Positions 54,532-64,000 of a DNA stretch of 64,000 nt are shown in pieces. Where the stretch lies: NCBI GenBank assembly GCA_023052935.1, contig CM041292.1, positions 173,166,900-173,230,899 of the forward strand, in the 5' to 3' direction. The notes under the pieces were generated by a model. The model saw nothing but the letters and a program-made list of their open reading frames with translations, was not told the origin of the DNA and ran no database searches. The stretch's first letter is position 1; each line of letters starts with the position of its first letter. The position numbers and the translations under genes are program-made. This stretch comes from Piezodorus guildinii. Lineage: Eukaryota; Arthropoda; Insecta; Hemiptera; Pentatomidae.

Positions 54532-54986
54532 CGCCGCCCGATCCCTTTGGGGGTCCCCACTGGTGGCCCCAGGAGGGAGTATTACATTAACGTGTAGTCA
54601 TCTTGTCTTAATGTAGAATTTGCCAATTCTTAAAATTCATTAGTGATGCACATTATTTATGGTCTCTCATAAACGTATCATTATTAGAAAGGATGTTTTC
54701 TGTATGCAGTTCTATGATGTTATTTTATCCCCAAACCTTTTATAATGGATGTCCATTAGTAAAAGTGTAGAAGGAATCTATTTTTATTACGGTTGACTAA
54801 ATAATTTGTGACTTTCACACCTTATAAACTGGATTCCTTTCTATGGTTAATAAAAAGCAGCTGTTCACATACTACTTTTTGTTATTTGGCTGGTATGTAA
54901 ACATTGTTGGATTTCTGTTGATTCTGTTTGATGGTACATTCAGAATGAATAGTTCATAATCCAAAAATAGTTCATACTGAAGATGT

Positions 54987-55018
<32 letters not shown>

Positions 55019-55868
55019 AGGGTTTATATATGTCATCCATAAAAACCCTTAAATATTTGGCTAATAAAATATTCGTATTCATAAGAATATGTGTTCTGAT
55101 ATCTCAAACTCTTTCATTGATCTCTTCTATATGTATATATGCCATCTGTTGATATCAGATTTTTCTTGCATTTTGTATGCTTAAAAGAGAATTTATTGTT
55201 CTGATTATGCCAGGATCAGCAAAACATTAACTGTTTTAGTGGTTGGTTTATCATTGTTTTCCAGATTGACTTTATTTTTTATTTTTTTTTTAATCTCCCA
55301 TTTATATCCTATCAATTAAATTGCTTAATGTAAGAAGGCTGCAATTTGTTTTTTCTATGTGTTTACCCTTTTTTTTCATCATGATCTTCTACTACGATTT
55401 AGTTCTTTCAAATGTGAAATAGATATCACTGTGCCTTTTTTTTCCAACCTCTCTTTTGATTATTTATACAATATTATTGTATTTATTAATTATAATTATT
55501 GATTTTTTTTTTTAGTTTATTAATCATAAAATGAAGTTTTATTAATTTCTTTGGTGAGTAATGATTTTTTTTTCATTTGTGTTATTCTTAAGGAACTTTG
55601 TACCCGAAATAAGTTTTTTCCTTTAAAAACTCAATGTTTGTGTCGTGTATTATAGATTTAAGTTACCCAATATGTAAAAGAGAGATATTAAATTTAAGCA
55701 ATTAAAAGGCAGCCACTTTTGGCTTCATTATTTATATGATGGTATAATAGAATTCTCTCAGAACTAAGATGAGTATTTGATATTATTTTCTATTGTTGTA
55801 TATTGTATTGTTTTAACATTGTCAGCTCGATGCAAAGTTTTGTAATAAATATAAATACTTAACAAGTG
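54532..55868 (+). other. Probable 3' UTR of the host gene
   Basis: No transposon sequence is recognised across this stretch. Candidate polyadenylation signals are AATAAA at 54849, AATAAAA near 55063 and AATAAA at 55844. The last is followed after about 17 bases by a genomic A run (from about 55870). GC content drops sharply after the stop codon. The exact transcript end is inferred. Confidence 0.45.
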
Positions 55869-57089
55869 TAAAAAAAAAAAAAAAGGTTTATGTTACCATC
55901 TTGAAATAAATTCTAATGACCTGATACAGTTTAAATTATAGTTATTCGCATATGTACGTTATGTAATCATTTTTTTTGAACCATCTGTAATTGGACTTCA
56001 GTCTGTTCCTGTATGCTGATTATATAATAAAATGATGACCATCCATTTTTATTAAGCTTTGCTCTCTTGTTTTTATTAATCAACTTTTAAATATTTAGAG
56101 GGCAGAGGAGTTTCAAAGTATTAATCGCTGGACCAATTTTGATCAAATTGTACAGAACTCTCTCCTTGTCTCTGGCTGAAAAATAGTTAATTAGTTGATT
56201 TCACTCTTACTCTTTCTAAATTTGTGGTAATTGAAGATAAGTAAAGCCTAAATACACCTTTCTGTACATACATGAGAGAAGGGTGAGTGGGGGTTTATAA
56301 TCAGTCAGAATAAAATTCTTGTTTTAGATTATAAATTTTCTGCTATTCTCTGATATGTAGTAGACATAACGTTTTTAAAAAGGGAAAACCTTTAGTTTCT
56401 ATTGTTCTTCTAACTAGTTTAGTCTTTTGTGATTACCTCATAAGTTATTTACTGAAATTTATAATAAATACAGAAAAAAAAAATGTTGCTATTCAAATTA
56501 AATTATCCTTAATTTTTCCTAGTGTTTGAATATTCCTTAAACTAATTATTAATATACAGAAAATAGTAATTTTTAAAATGCAACTCATATTTCTCCTAGT
56601 AAGATACTTTCCCTTTAGATATTTAAGTAATTAAATGGTGTTAAAATCTAAATGTTCATTATTAATAACTCACTGTTATTGTTATGTATTCATAATATAT
56701 GTATCTATATTTTCACTTTTAGATATGTATATATCTAACTTTGTATTTACACTCTTAAATATAGTATTTTATTTTTATTTTTTTTTGCATAATTTAATAA
56801 CTATAGTAATAAATCCTGTAATAGATTATCTAAAGAACTAGATATCACTTTTCAGAATCAGAGTTATTGTTTGATGCAATATAGGTATAGGTGTTCAGTA
56901 GGAAAAAAAAAAAATCTCTTTGTAAAAAGTAATGATTAATGTGGACCATTTTAATTAAATAGGCATTCTTATTGTTTAATTACTATTTACCTATTTTAGA
57001 TTTGGTATTATAGATAAATGTAAATAAAATGATCCTAATTGTAAATATATTTAGATCTCATTTATTTTTTTTTAAATTACGGATCAAAT
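55869..57089. other. AT-rich region downstream of host gene
   Basis: No gene or repeat recognised. A further AATAAAA occurs near 56027. Confidence 0.4.
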
Positions 57090-57190
57090 TTAGTTGTTAA
57101 CTTTATTGTAAAATATATTATTATAACATGTATTATGATAACTTGCTTACATTTTGTATAAATGAGATTTGGAAAAATACATGTATACAA
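57090..57190 (+). repeat. LINE 3'-tail-like repeat (second copy)
   Basis: Matches 18245-18320: AAAATATATTATTATAACAT, ATAACTTGCTTACATTTTGT, ATAAATGAGATTTGGAAA. Confidence 0.5.
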
Positions 57191-58554
57191 TATGTATAAT
57201 AGGAAAATCTTATATATGTTAACCATTTATCTGTGTTTAGTCTCTACTTAATCTATTCTCCATCTGTTATAGTTTAGTTGATGTGATTATATGAACACCA
57301 AATATTTTAAATTTACAAATATTACATTGTATATGTGTCAAATGTAAATTATTTTAAAAAGCCCATATGATGTATTATAATTGTATACATTAATATAATA
57401 ATAACATAAAAGTTATATATTTGTAGATGACTACAGTTTTTAGCTATAGAAATATTATTTTGTCATATCTATTATTTGTTATTAAATGTTTATAACAAAA
57501 TATAGCAAATCAATGTTTCCATTCTTTCATTCCTTATAGTATATATTCTAGTTCATATTCATTTCATATAACATGTTTAAGAAACATAATAATATGAAGA
57601 ACTATTCATTGACAGTAATCCAAAATATCTATTTTTTTTTTAAACATTTGGCAACATTTTTATATACTCTACAGGATTGTTTCATTGCTACCAACAGAAA
57701 ACAATTGTGATAAAACTGAATAATAATATGGACATAAAATTCAAATAGGATATTCATTATTATATTTTCATTTTATTAAAAGAAATTTAAACAGAATTTC
57801 GTTTGCTACATGCTCAATTTACGTTTATTCATATATTTGAATGGGCAAGATGTGTTTATTCTCATTTTTTTAATTATTAAAGATGTCAATATAGTAGTTG
57901 AGTAGAAGGTGAAACATTTAATAATACATAGTTACTATTTGTTTTGTTTTTTGTTCCAGTTATTTAAAGCCGCATTGACACATTTAAATTTTTTGTTAAA
58001 CATATTTTGTATGAATTTTCAAATTAATAGTTAATTATTATTACTGCTAACAATACAATAAAAAAACAAAACAAATTATTTGTTCTAACAATTATAAATA
58101 AAACTTGAAAAAACTGTTGCGAACCATTTAATATTAAAATTTATATAATTATGATTAATTAGACTGTTATGAATGACTGACTATACATCACATAATAATG
58201 CATCAATAAAGCATACATATATTGAGCTTTATTATGAAGATGAAGCTCCAATGAAATCATCAGTAATTTCAAAATTAATGTATTTTGCTATTTCTTTTAG
58301 TACATGTCTCATTCATCCCTAGGATACTAATCGTAAGCCTAATTTTCTATCTGTTTTAAGATTATTAGAAAGGAAACATTCATCTTGGTATTTGTATAAC
58401 AATTATTGCATTCAAATTCTTATATGTCGAAGGTGAAATCATTACTAGATTGCAGGAGTATTTTACTGTTGGGACAAATAAGAAAGAGCTAATCTGATCT
58501 AAAAATTTGCACATTTTATTACATTAACTTATCTAAATAGTAAGAGTACATTAA
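57191..58554. other. AT-rich spacer
   Basis: No gene or repeat recognised. Confidence 0.45.
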
Positions 58555-58750
58555 GTATATAGAAAGAGAAAGTATTGCAATTACAAAATATTAAATTTGA
58601 GTTTTCAATGGAAATAGACGTATTTTATGGTCATATCAGTACAAATGAACTAATTCTCCAAAATATTCTGTGTGCGTGTTTATGTGGTAAGTTCAGCCTG
58701 AAAAGCCATGCAAGCTATGCTGAAAAGGTTGAAATTTGATATTGTACTTA
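58555..58750 (-). repeat. Family R fragment (copy 11), old
   Basis: Diverged left end of R: GAAAGTATTGCAATTACAAA, then TTTTCAATGGAAATAGACGT, and TGTGTGCGTGTTTATGTGGT. It is the most diverged copy in the window. Confidence 0.55.
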
Positions 58751-59669
58751 AATTGATTAATCTTCATATGTACTTTGGCTGTTTAGCCTAAGGATTATAT
58801 CAACAAAGAATCAATTTACAGGATTAATTCCAATCAGCAATTTTGTTGCTATTCATTGTGCAGAAAGAGGCAAGAACTAAAATTTCTCAACAGTTATAAC
58901 TTGATTTTTTAATAATAATTATCATTTGTAAGAAAACAAAAAAAAATGTATACCTTGATTTCCAAAAGGTGCCATATTCATTCTAGGAAATTTTACTATA
59001 AGTTCAAAAAATCTCTCATTACTATATTATTAAACCAACATATTTGATTTTTTCTTATTAAATTCTTGAATTGTACTTTAAATATATTTTTTTTTTTATT
59101 TGATTTTTTTAATTTATTTTATTTTTTTTCTTATCCCCATAAAAAGGCTTTTGGTTGAATTTGATTTTCTGATTCCTCTTCTGTTTTCTCTTCTGCTGCA
59201 TCTCCTGCACTTTAAGAGGGTTTTGCTGTGTGGGTCTCGGATTACTATTTTAATCACTGTATATTCAATTTATGAAATGAAATCATTTAGAATGATTGGG
59301 AACATGTAAGTTGTTTATGTGTAATCAGTAACTTTAAATGACTTGAGTGTTCGTTGGATAAAATCAAATTAAATATTTACATAAAACTAAATGATGATAA
59401 GACAAATATATTTCGTTAAAAATGTCCTTTAGTTCCTTTTGGACTATGTCTCAATTATTAATCTATTAAAATATCTTAATCTAATCTTTACTGTTATATC
59501 TTCAAAAGAGGTATACAATAACATATAGTCAATGATAACAGTGCTGTTATAAATGATGAACCCAATGAAATGCAAGTTATTTCTTGTGGGCCATTCAGCT
59601 GGTGCACAAATTATGCATGATTTACATAGAAATATTTATTCATTTTGCATATAGGGGATTAAACTTACT
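58751..59669. other. AT-rich spacer
   Basis: No gene or repeat recognised; T-rich open frames only. Confidence 0.45.
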
Positions 59670-62600
59670 ATTATTATTATTTCACGGCGCTACAACCCGG
59701 ACACGGGTCTTGGCCTCCTCCAATCATCACGGTCTTGAGCCGATGCCATCCAGCTCCTAACTCCCTCTTGGTCTTCCTCTTCTTCTTATCCCATGGATCG
59801 GCTGAGTGAGTAATATTTTGGGCATTTCTCCATTTTCCATTCTGGCTATATGCCCTGCGTATCTTAGGCGTCTTAACTTCATAGCCCGGACCACATCACC
59901 TTCTCCAAAAGCATTGTAGAGGTCCTGATTTGTGCGCCGCTTCCACTCCTCTCCAACTTTCACTCCTCCAAAAATACGGCGGAGAACTTTCCTTTCAAAA
60001 ATTAGGAGTTCCTTTTCGGTCGCCTTTGAAGTCGCCCAACACTCTGATCCATAGAGCAGTACGGGACGCACCAATATCTTATGGAGGTGGAGCTTGGTCT
60101 GTCTGGAGAGTATCCGCCTGGTTAGCTGCTTGCCTAACCCAAAGTAGCATTTGTTAGCTGCAGTTATTCTTCTTATCTTAATATCCGGGTTATTATCTTG
60201 CGTGACCACTGATCCCAGGTATGTGAACTCTGAGACCTTCTCAAACTTATGAACCCCGATAGTGACTGTCTCGCCTAGCATTGGGATTTCTTCTGCTACC
60301 ATATATTTTGTTTTGGACTCATTAACGTTCAGTCCAAGTCTGCTGGCAGGACCCATCAGAGCCAGAAAGGCGTCCGTCACGGACTGTAGAGAGCGTCCCA
60401 CAATGTCTATGTCGTCTGCGTAAGCGAACAGCTGGACTAGTCTGGTAAATATATTTCCTTCTCTTTCGCGTAAACCAGCATCTCTTACGGCCTTCTCAAG
60501 TGCTAGATTAAACAGCAAACAGGCTAGTGCATCCCCTTGTCGGAGTCCTTTATCTGCACGAAATTCCTTGGACCTGTCACCATTTACTCTCACCATACAT
60601 CTCACCTCCTTCATGGTAAGCTTTATCAAGCGTATAAGTTTCTCAGGTATATTAAATTCTCTGAGGGCAATGTACAGCTCTTCTCGTATTATGCTGTCAT
60701 ACGCTGCTTTGAAATCTATGAAAAGATGGTGAGTTTTGGTTTTGTACTCATGGCCTCTTTCAAGAATTGTTCGCACACAGAACATCTGGTCTGAGGTGGA
60801 TCTTCCTTTCCTGAATCCACTCTGGTAGGGACCGAGTTCACGCTCAGCAAATGGTAAGAGACGTCTAAAAAGAATATTAGATAGTATTTTATAGGCGCAG
60901 GATAGTAGTGAGATGCCTCGATAATTGCTGCAAAGTAACCTGTCACCCTTTTTATGTATAGGGCAGATAACTGATCTGTTCCAATCGGAGGGCATCACCT
61001 CATCTGTCCATATCACAAGGAGAAGATCTTGTAATGCTTTGTTGAGCTCATTTCCACTGTATTTCAAGAGTTCAGCAGGGAGTGCGTCAATGCCGGGGGT
61101 TTTGTTATTTTTCAGTTTGCTGATGGCATCTATAACCTCTTCTTCATCAGAAGGTTCAATATCTATCCCTTGTTCTCCCACTTGTATTCTGTTGATTTCT
61201 TCTGCCTCTTGATTGTCTAGTTCATCATGAGTGTCTAGTTCTCTTGGATTGAGAAGGTCATTGAAATAATCCCTCCATTCTTCAAGAACTTCAGACTTGT
61301 TGGTCAACAAGTTTCCATTTTTATCCTTACAGGACATAACTTTACCAAGGTATTGCTTTCTTCCCTTATTGACCAATCTGAAGAAATCCCTACTTTCTTT
61401 GCTGCAGTGGAGCATTTCAATTGTTTTCAGTTCCTCGCTCTCTTTCTGTCGTTTCTTCTTCCGGTGTAAATGCTTCTCTTCTTTTCTTCTCTGTCGATAT
61501 TCATCAACAGACCTCCTTGTGGTTGCCCTAATCATTCCTTGGCACGCACTGTTTTTCCGGTTCGTGGCTATACTGCATTCTTCATCGAAACAGGGTGACC
61601 TTGGTTCCTACTCATATGGCCCTAGTACTTCATCAGCTGTTTCCATTATCGCTCCGTAACAGTGCGACCAGAACTTTTCAATGTCCAGCTCAGCATCGTT
61701 GCTTCTCTGGCGCACTTTAATGTCAAGTGCTTCAGTGTATTTATGCTGGATTTGCGGGTCTTTCAGTTTTTTTAGATTAAAACGTCGGGGCTTCTCGGCA
61801 GCTTTTAATTTCCTCACTGAGCAGATCTTCGCCGTCACATGTGCTATGCTCAAGTAGTGGTCCAAATCGACATTTGCTCCTCTGAATGTTCTAACATTTC
61901 TTAGATTGCTTCTATGGCGTCTACCTATCAAAATATGATCGATCTGATTGACAACTGACCGGTCCGGTGACGTCCATGTGCCCTTGTGTATATTCTTGTG
62001 CGGATACAGTGTACTTCCTACCACCAGATTCCTGGATTCAGCAAAGTTCATGAGCCTTTGTCCATTGTCGTTGGTTGTGTCATGAAGGCTGTGTTTTCCT
62101 ATGATTCGCTGCTATATTGCTTCTTTTCCCAACTTTGCATTGAAATCTCCAGCGATTACTTTCATGTCATACCTAGGGCAGGCGTCCAGAGTCCTTTCCA
62201 AAAGTTCGTAGAAAGTATCCTTTTCTTCTTCATTTGACACCTCTGTAGGGCATGTACACTTAAACAAACTGTAGTTATAAAACTTTCTCCGCATTCTTAT
62301 GAGACAAATTCGTGGACTCAGTGGTTTAAATCCAATTATCATATGCCTATACTTCCCCCTCACAACAAATCCTGTGCCGAATTCATGGCGACTCTCATGA
62401 CAGCTGTAGTAGATGGAGTGGTGCCTTTTTTTAAGAATTCCTTGACCAGTCCATCTGATCTCCTGGACAGCGCCTATGTCAATCTTATACCTGTCAAGTT
62501 GTTCTAGTAGCAACTTTAATGCTTCGGGTCTATATAGAGACAATGCATTCCAGTATCCAAAGTTGAAAATCCTATGGGGGGTGCCGGGTCGTTTACCTTT

Positions 62601-62690
62601 AAGACTGATCAGATCCGAGGCTGGTGTAGGTTTCACGATAATTGTTATTTCAGGTAGTGGGGCTATCCACCCTCTCTCCGTACCCTAGTC
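59670..62690 (-). mobile_element. RTE-like LINE, near full length
   Basis: One coding region on the minus strand covers endonuclease and RT. The 3' end reads CGCCGTGAAATAATAATAAT, a short ATA repeat instead of poly-A, as RTE-type elements usually have. The 5' end is near 62690, just beyond an in-frame stop. It sits downstream of the host exon with about 5 kb between. Confidence 0.82.
59757..62636 (-). pseudogene. RTE-like endonuclease-RT ORF broken by two amber codons
   Basis: Three open stretches lie in the same reading frame. 62636-62112 is the endonuclease start (WNALSLYRPEALKLLLEQLD, VQEIRWTGQG, AGDFNAKLGK). 62051-61608 is the endonuclease end (VNQIDHILIGRR, GANVDLDHYLS). 61535-59757 is RT (GIDALPAELLKYSG, NYRGISLLSC, FIDFKAAYDS, LRQGDALACLLFN, YADD around 60411-60422) with the C-terminal AGHIARMENGEMPK. 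They are separated by TAG at 62112-62114 and TAG at 61608-61610 (with no ATG needed between them), so the whole is about 960 codons. A last frameshift just after RRRGRPRGS displaces the final ~20 codons. No ATG precedes the endonuclease; an in-frame TAG lies at about 62686. The RT active-site Asp pair is intact. Confidence 0.85.
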
Positions 62691-62929
62691 TGCTGACGAA
62701 TTATATGCTGGGAGTATGTCGGGTATCACAAGTTTAATTGGAAACGTCAGCAAAATTAAAATATTCAAAAAACGACTGACTTCTGATTATTTCTACCTAG
62801 GATAATTTCAACAGTCAACTATACATCATCAATACATTTTTTTTTAAAACTTCTATTATAAATTATGTTTAATTTCTTAAAATAGAGTTTCTACATTACA
62901 ATATTTAGAATAGAATATAAAGTAATTTT
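62691..62929. other. Spacer
   Basis: Under 300 bp, AT-rich, no feature recognised. Confidence 0.4.
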
Positions 62930-63100
62930 TATTCTGGGACTAAGTCCCTTAAGAACAACAGACTTGTGAAATTTATAATATACAACATGTATGGCCAACA
63001 GACAAAATGGACATTATTAACTAATATTTACAATTATGGATAAATATATAGAGAAAACAAAATAAAATAAAATAATTTAAAAAAAAAAACAATCCTCAGA
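62930..63100 (-). repeat. CR1-like LINE 3' end
   Basis: On the minus strand it ends GGGACTTAGTCCCAGAATAA, and upstream has TGTCTGTTGGCCATACATG. Both match the 3' end of the CR1-like element at 23660-23740. Confidence 0.7.
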
Positions 63101-63229
63101 AAATAATTGTGTTGAACAAAATGAAAAATAAATGAGTTTAAATATAAAACAAAAAGAAGAAAAGTAAATAAATGAATATTTACTTTATTCTGATACTTAT
63201 TTTTTTAAGAATAACATAAGATTTACAAT

Positions 63230-63560
63230 AATAAAGGATCTTTAATTGGCTGGTCAATTTTTCTCCTTATGACATTCTGATATATTTTAAGGAGAGCGAG
63301 CCTGTCTGCTCCCCAACTTGAATGAGAAGTAGTTAAAATTCCTATTCTCTTCATACATTCATATTTTAAGTGTTTTATAATTTGTATTCAGCTGAGTCTC
63401 TTGTCTAGTAACATTTCCAAAGTGACATACTATTCAGCATTCTCTATAAAAGAACCTCCCAAAAATAGAACAGGATCTTTCTGGTATATACGATGTTTAC
63501 TGAAATGTATACATTTTATTTTCAAAGATGTAAGTCTAAACCCTCCATTTTTTTACTAAT
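63230..63560 (-). pseudogene. LINE RT thumb fragment, old
   Basis: The minus strand encodes SSWGADRLALLKIYQNVIRR (63260-63330) preceded by IKHLKYECMKRIGIL and a degraded LLDKRLS-type block around 63400. This order is the RT thumb of Jockey/I-type LINEs. Stops and a short insert are present. It is probably not the same element as the CR1-like tail next to it. Confidence 0.6.
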
Positions 63561-64000
63561 TTTCTATTTTTTCTAATGTAATATTGAAATAGAATAAAAT
63601 GCAATATTCTAATATTGTAGTTTTAGATATCTTCTTAAAAGTATTTTTTCTAGTTTAGTTCTCTTTTAGCTTTTAGTTTTCTCCATTGTTTTATGTAGAA
63701 TAATCTGTTTGTTCAAAAGATTGGTGTGTGTGTGTGATTTGGTCTAGAATTAAAATAACTTCAATATGTCATTTAGCTTATTGTGGCAACAATTTCATAA
63801 TGCAATATTTCTATTTTTAAAAAATGTTAGCTATAGGGTTGACTATTGGCAATTTATCCTACAGTGCTGTTAACTTCTTCTCAAATAAGAAACTCCCAAT
63901 CAGTTCAAGTGAAAACCTTCTTTCTGTTCAGACTTCAACCTGAAAAGATTTATCTGTATTAGTTATATGAAAATTATTCATCTCAGTCAACTATCCCTCT
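63561..64000. other. AT-rich end of window
   Basis: A short (GT)n at 63725-63737. No gene recognised. Confidence 0.4.

Noticed and set aside
1..64000. A CRISPR array, phage or bacterial defence system, or operon.
   Set aside because: Spliced-gene signals, LINEs, SINEs, LTRs and microsatellites show eukaryotic DNA. The repeats present are transposons or tandem arrays, without spacer-repeat regularity.

Overview
The window looks like repeat-rich, AT-rich genomic DNA from an insect or other arthropod. Splice sites, (TA)n microsatellites, poly-A-tailed non-LTR retrotransposons of arthropod type (Jockey, CR1-like, RTE-like, R1/I-like), mariner and Tc1 transposons, tRNA-derived SINEs and solo LTRs all point that way. 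The species cannot be named from sequence alone; a hemipteran is only a guess. There are no operons, tRNA or rRNA genes, or CRISPR arrays. Almost every long open frame is a transposon gene.

The one convincing host-gene piece is a GC-rich terminal exon at 54395-54531 (+). It encodes the C-terminal membrane anchor and short basic tail of a membrane protein and is followed by an AT-rich 3' UTR. A weaker candidate exon sits near 2963-3026 (+).

Layout. 0.5-1.0 kb: solo LTR (family Z) with a perfect 5-bp target duplication. 1.1-2.2 kb: two SINE copies. 3.7-6.3 kb: a three-layer nest, in which a dispersed element (family R) is interrupted by an LTR-like element (family X), itself interrupted by a deleted mariner. 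7.6-11.3 kb: an old Jockey fragment next to a younger Jockey copy whose gag and pol are fused into one 882-residue frame. 12-14 kb: a 145-bp MITE, a SINE, and one Jockey copy inserted head-on into another. 14.6-19.6 kb: three R copies, one carrying a tRNA-derived SINE and one 100-bp-arm palindrome. 19.8-23.8 kb: RTE-like and CR1-like LINEs. 26.6-29.5 kb: three R copies. 29.7-32.0 kb: a foldback-type element. 33.1-34.3 kb: a complex tandem array. 35.2-36.3 kb: a second Z LTR holding another solo LTR; the empty site for the inner insertion is visible in the first Z copy. 36.5-36.7 kb: three 42-bp-spaced CCAAT-box repeats. 38.5-43.3 kb: a LINE with intact ORF2 (endonuclease, RT, RNase H) bracketed by (TA)n on both sides. 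44.7-46.1 kb: a second X copy and a CR1-like 3' end. 47.9-49.9 kb: an R copy split by a dead Tc1 element. 50.5-51.4 kb: diverged tandem repeats. 51.6-53.2 kb: a Tc1 element with a mutated catalytic Asp. 53.9-54.4 kb: a Ty3/gypsy pol relic in the intron before the host exon. 59.7-62.7 kb: an RTE-like LINE in one frame broken mainly by two amber codons. 62.9-63.6 kb: more LINE 3' debris.

The genes do not form a pathway; the window records successive transposon invasions. The most unusual items are family R, which has features resembling Helentron-associated elements, the (TA)n-bracketed LINE, the gag-pol fused Jockey ORF, and the two-level solo-LTR nest.
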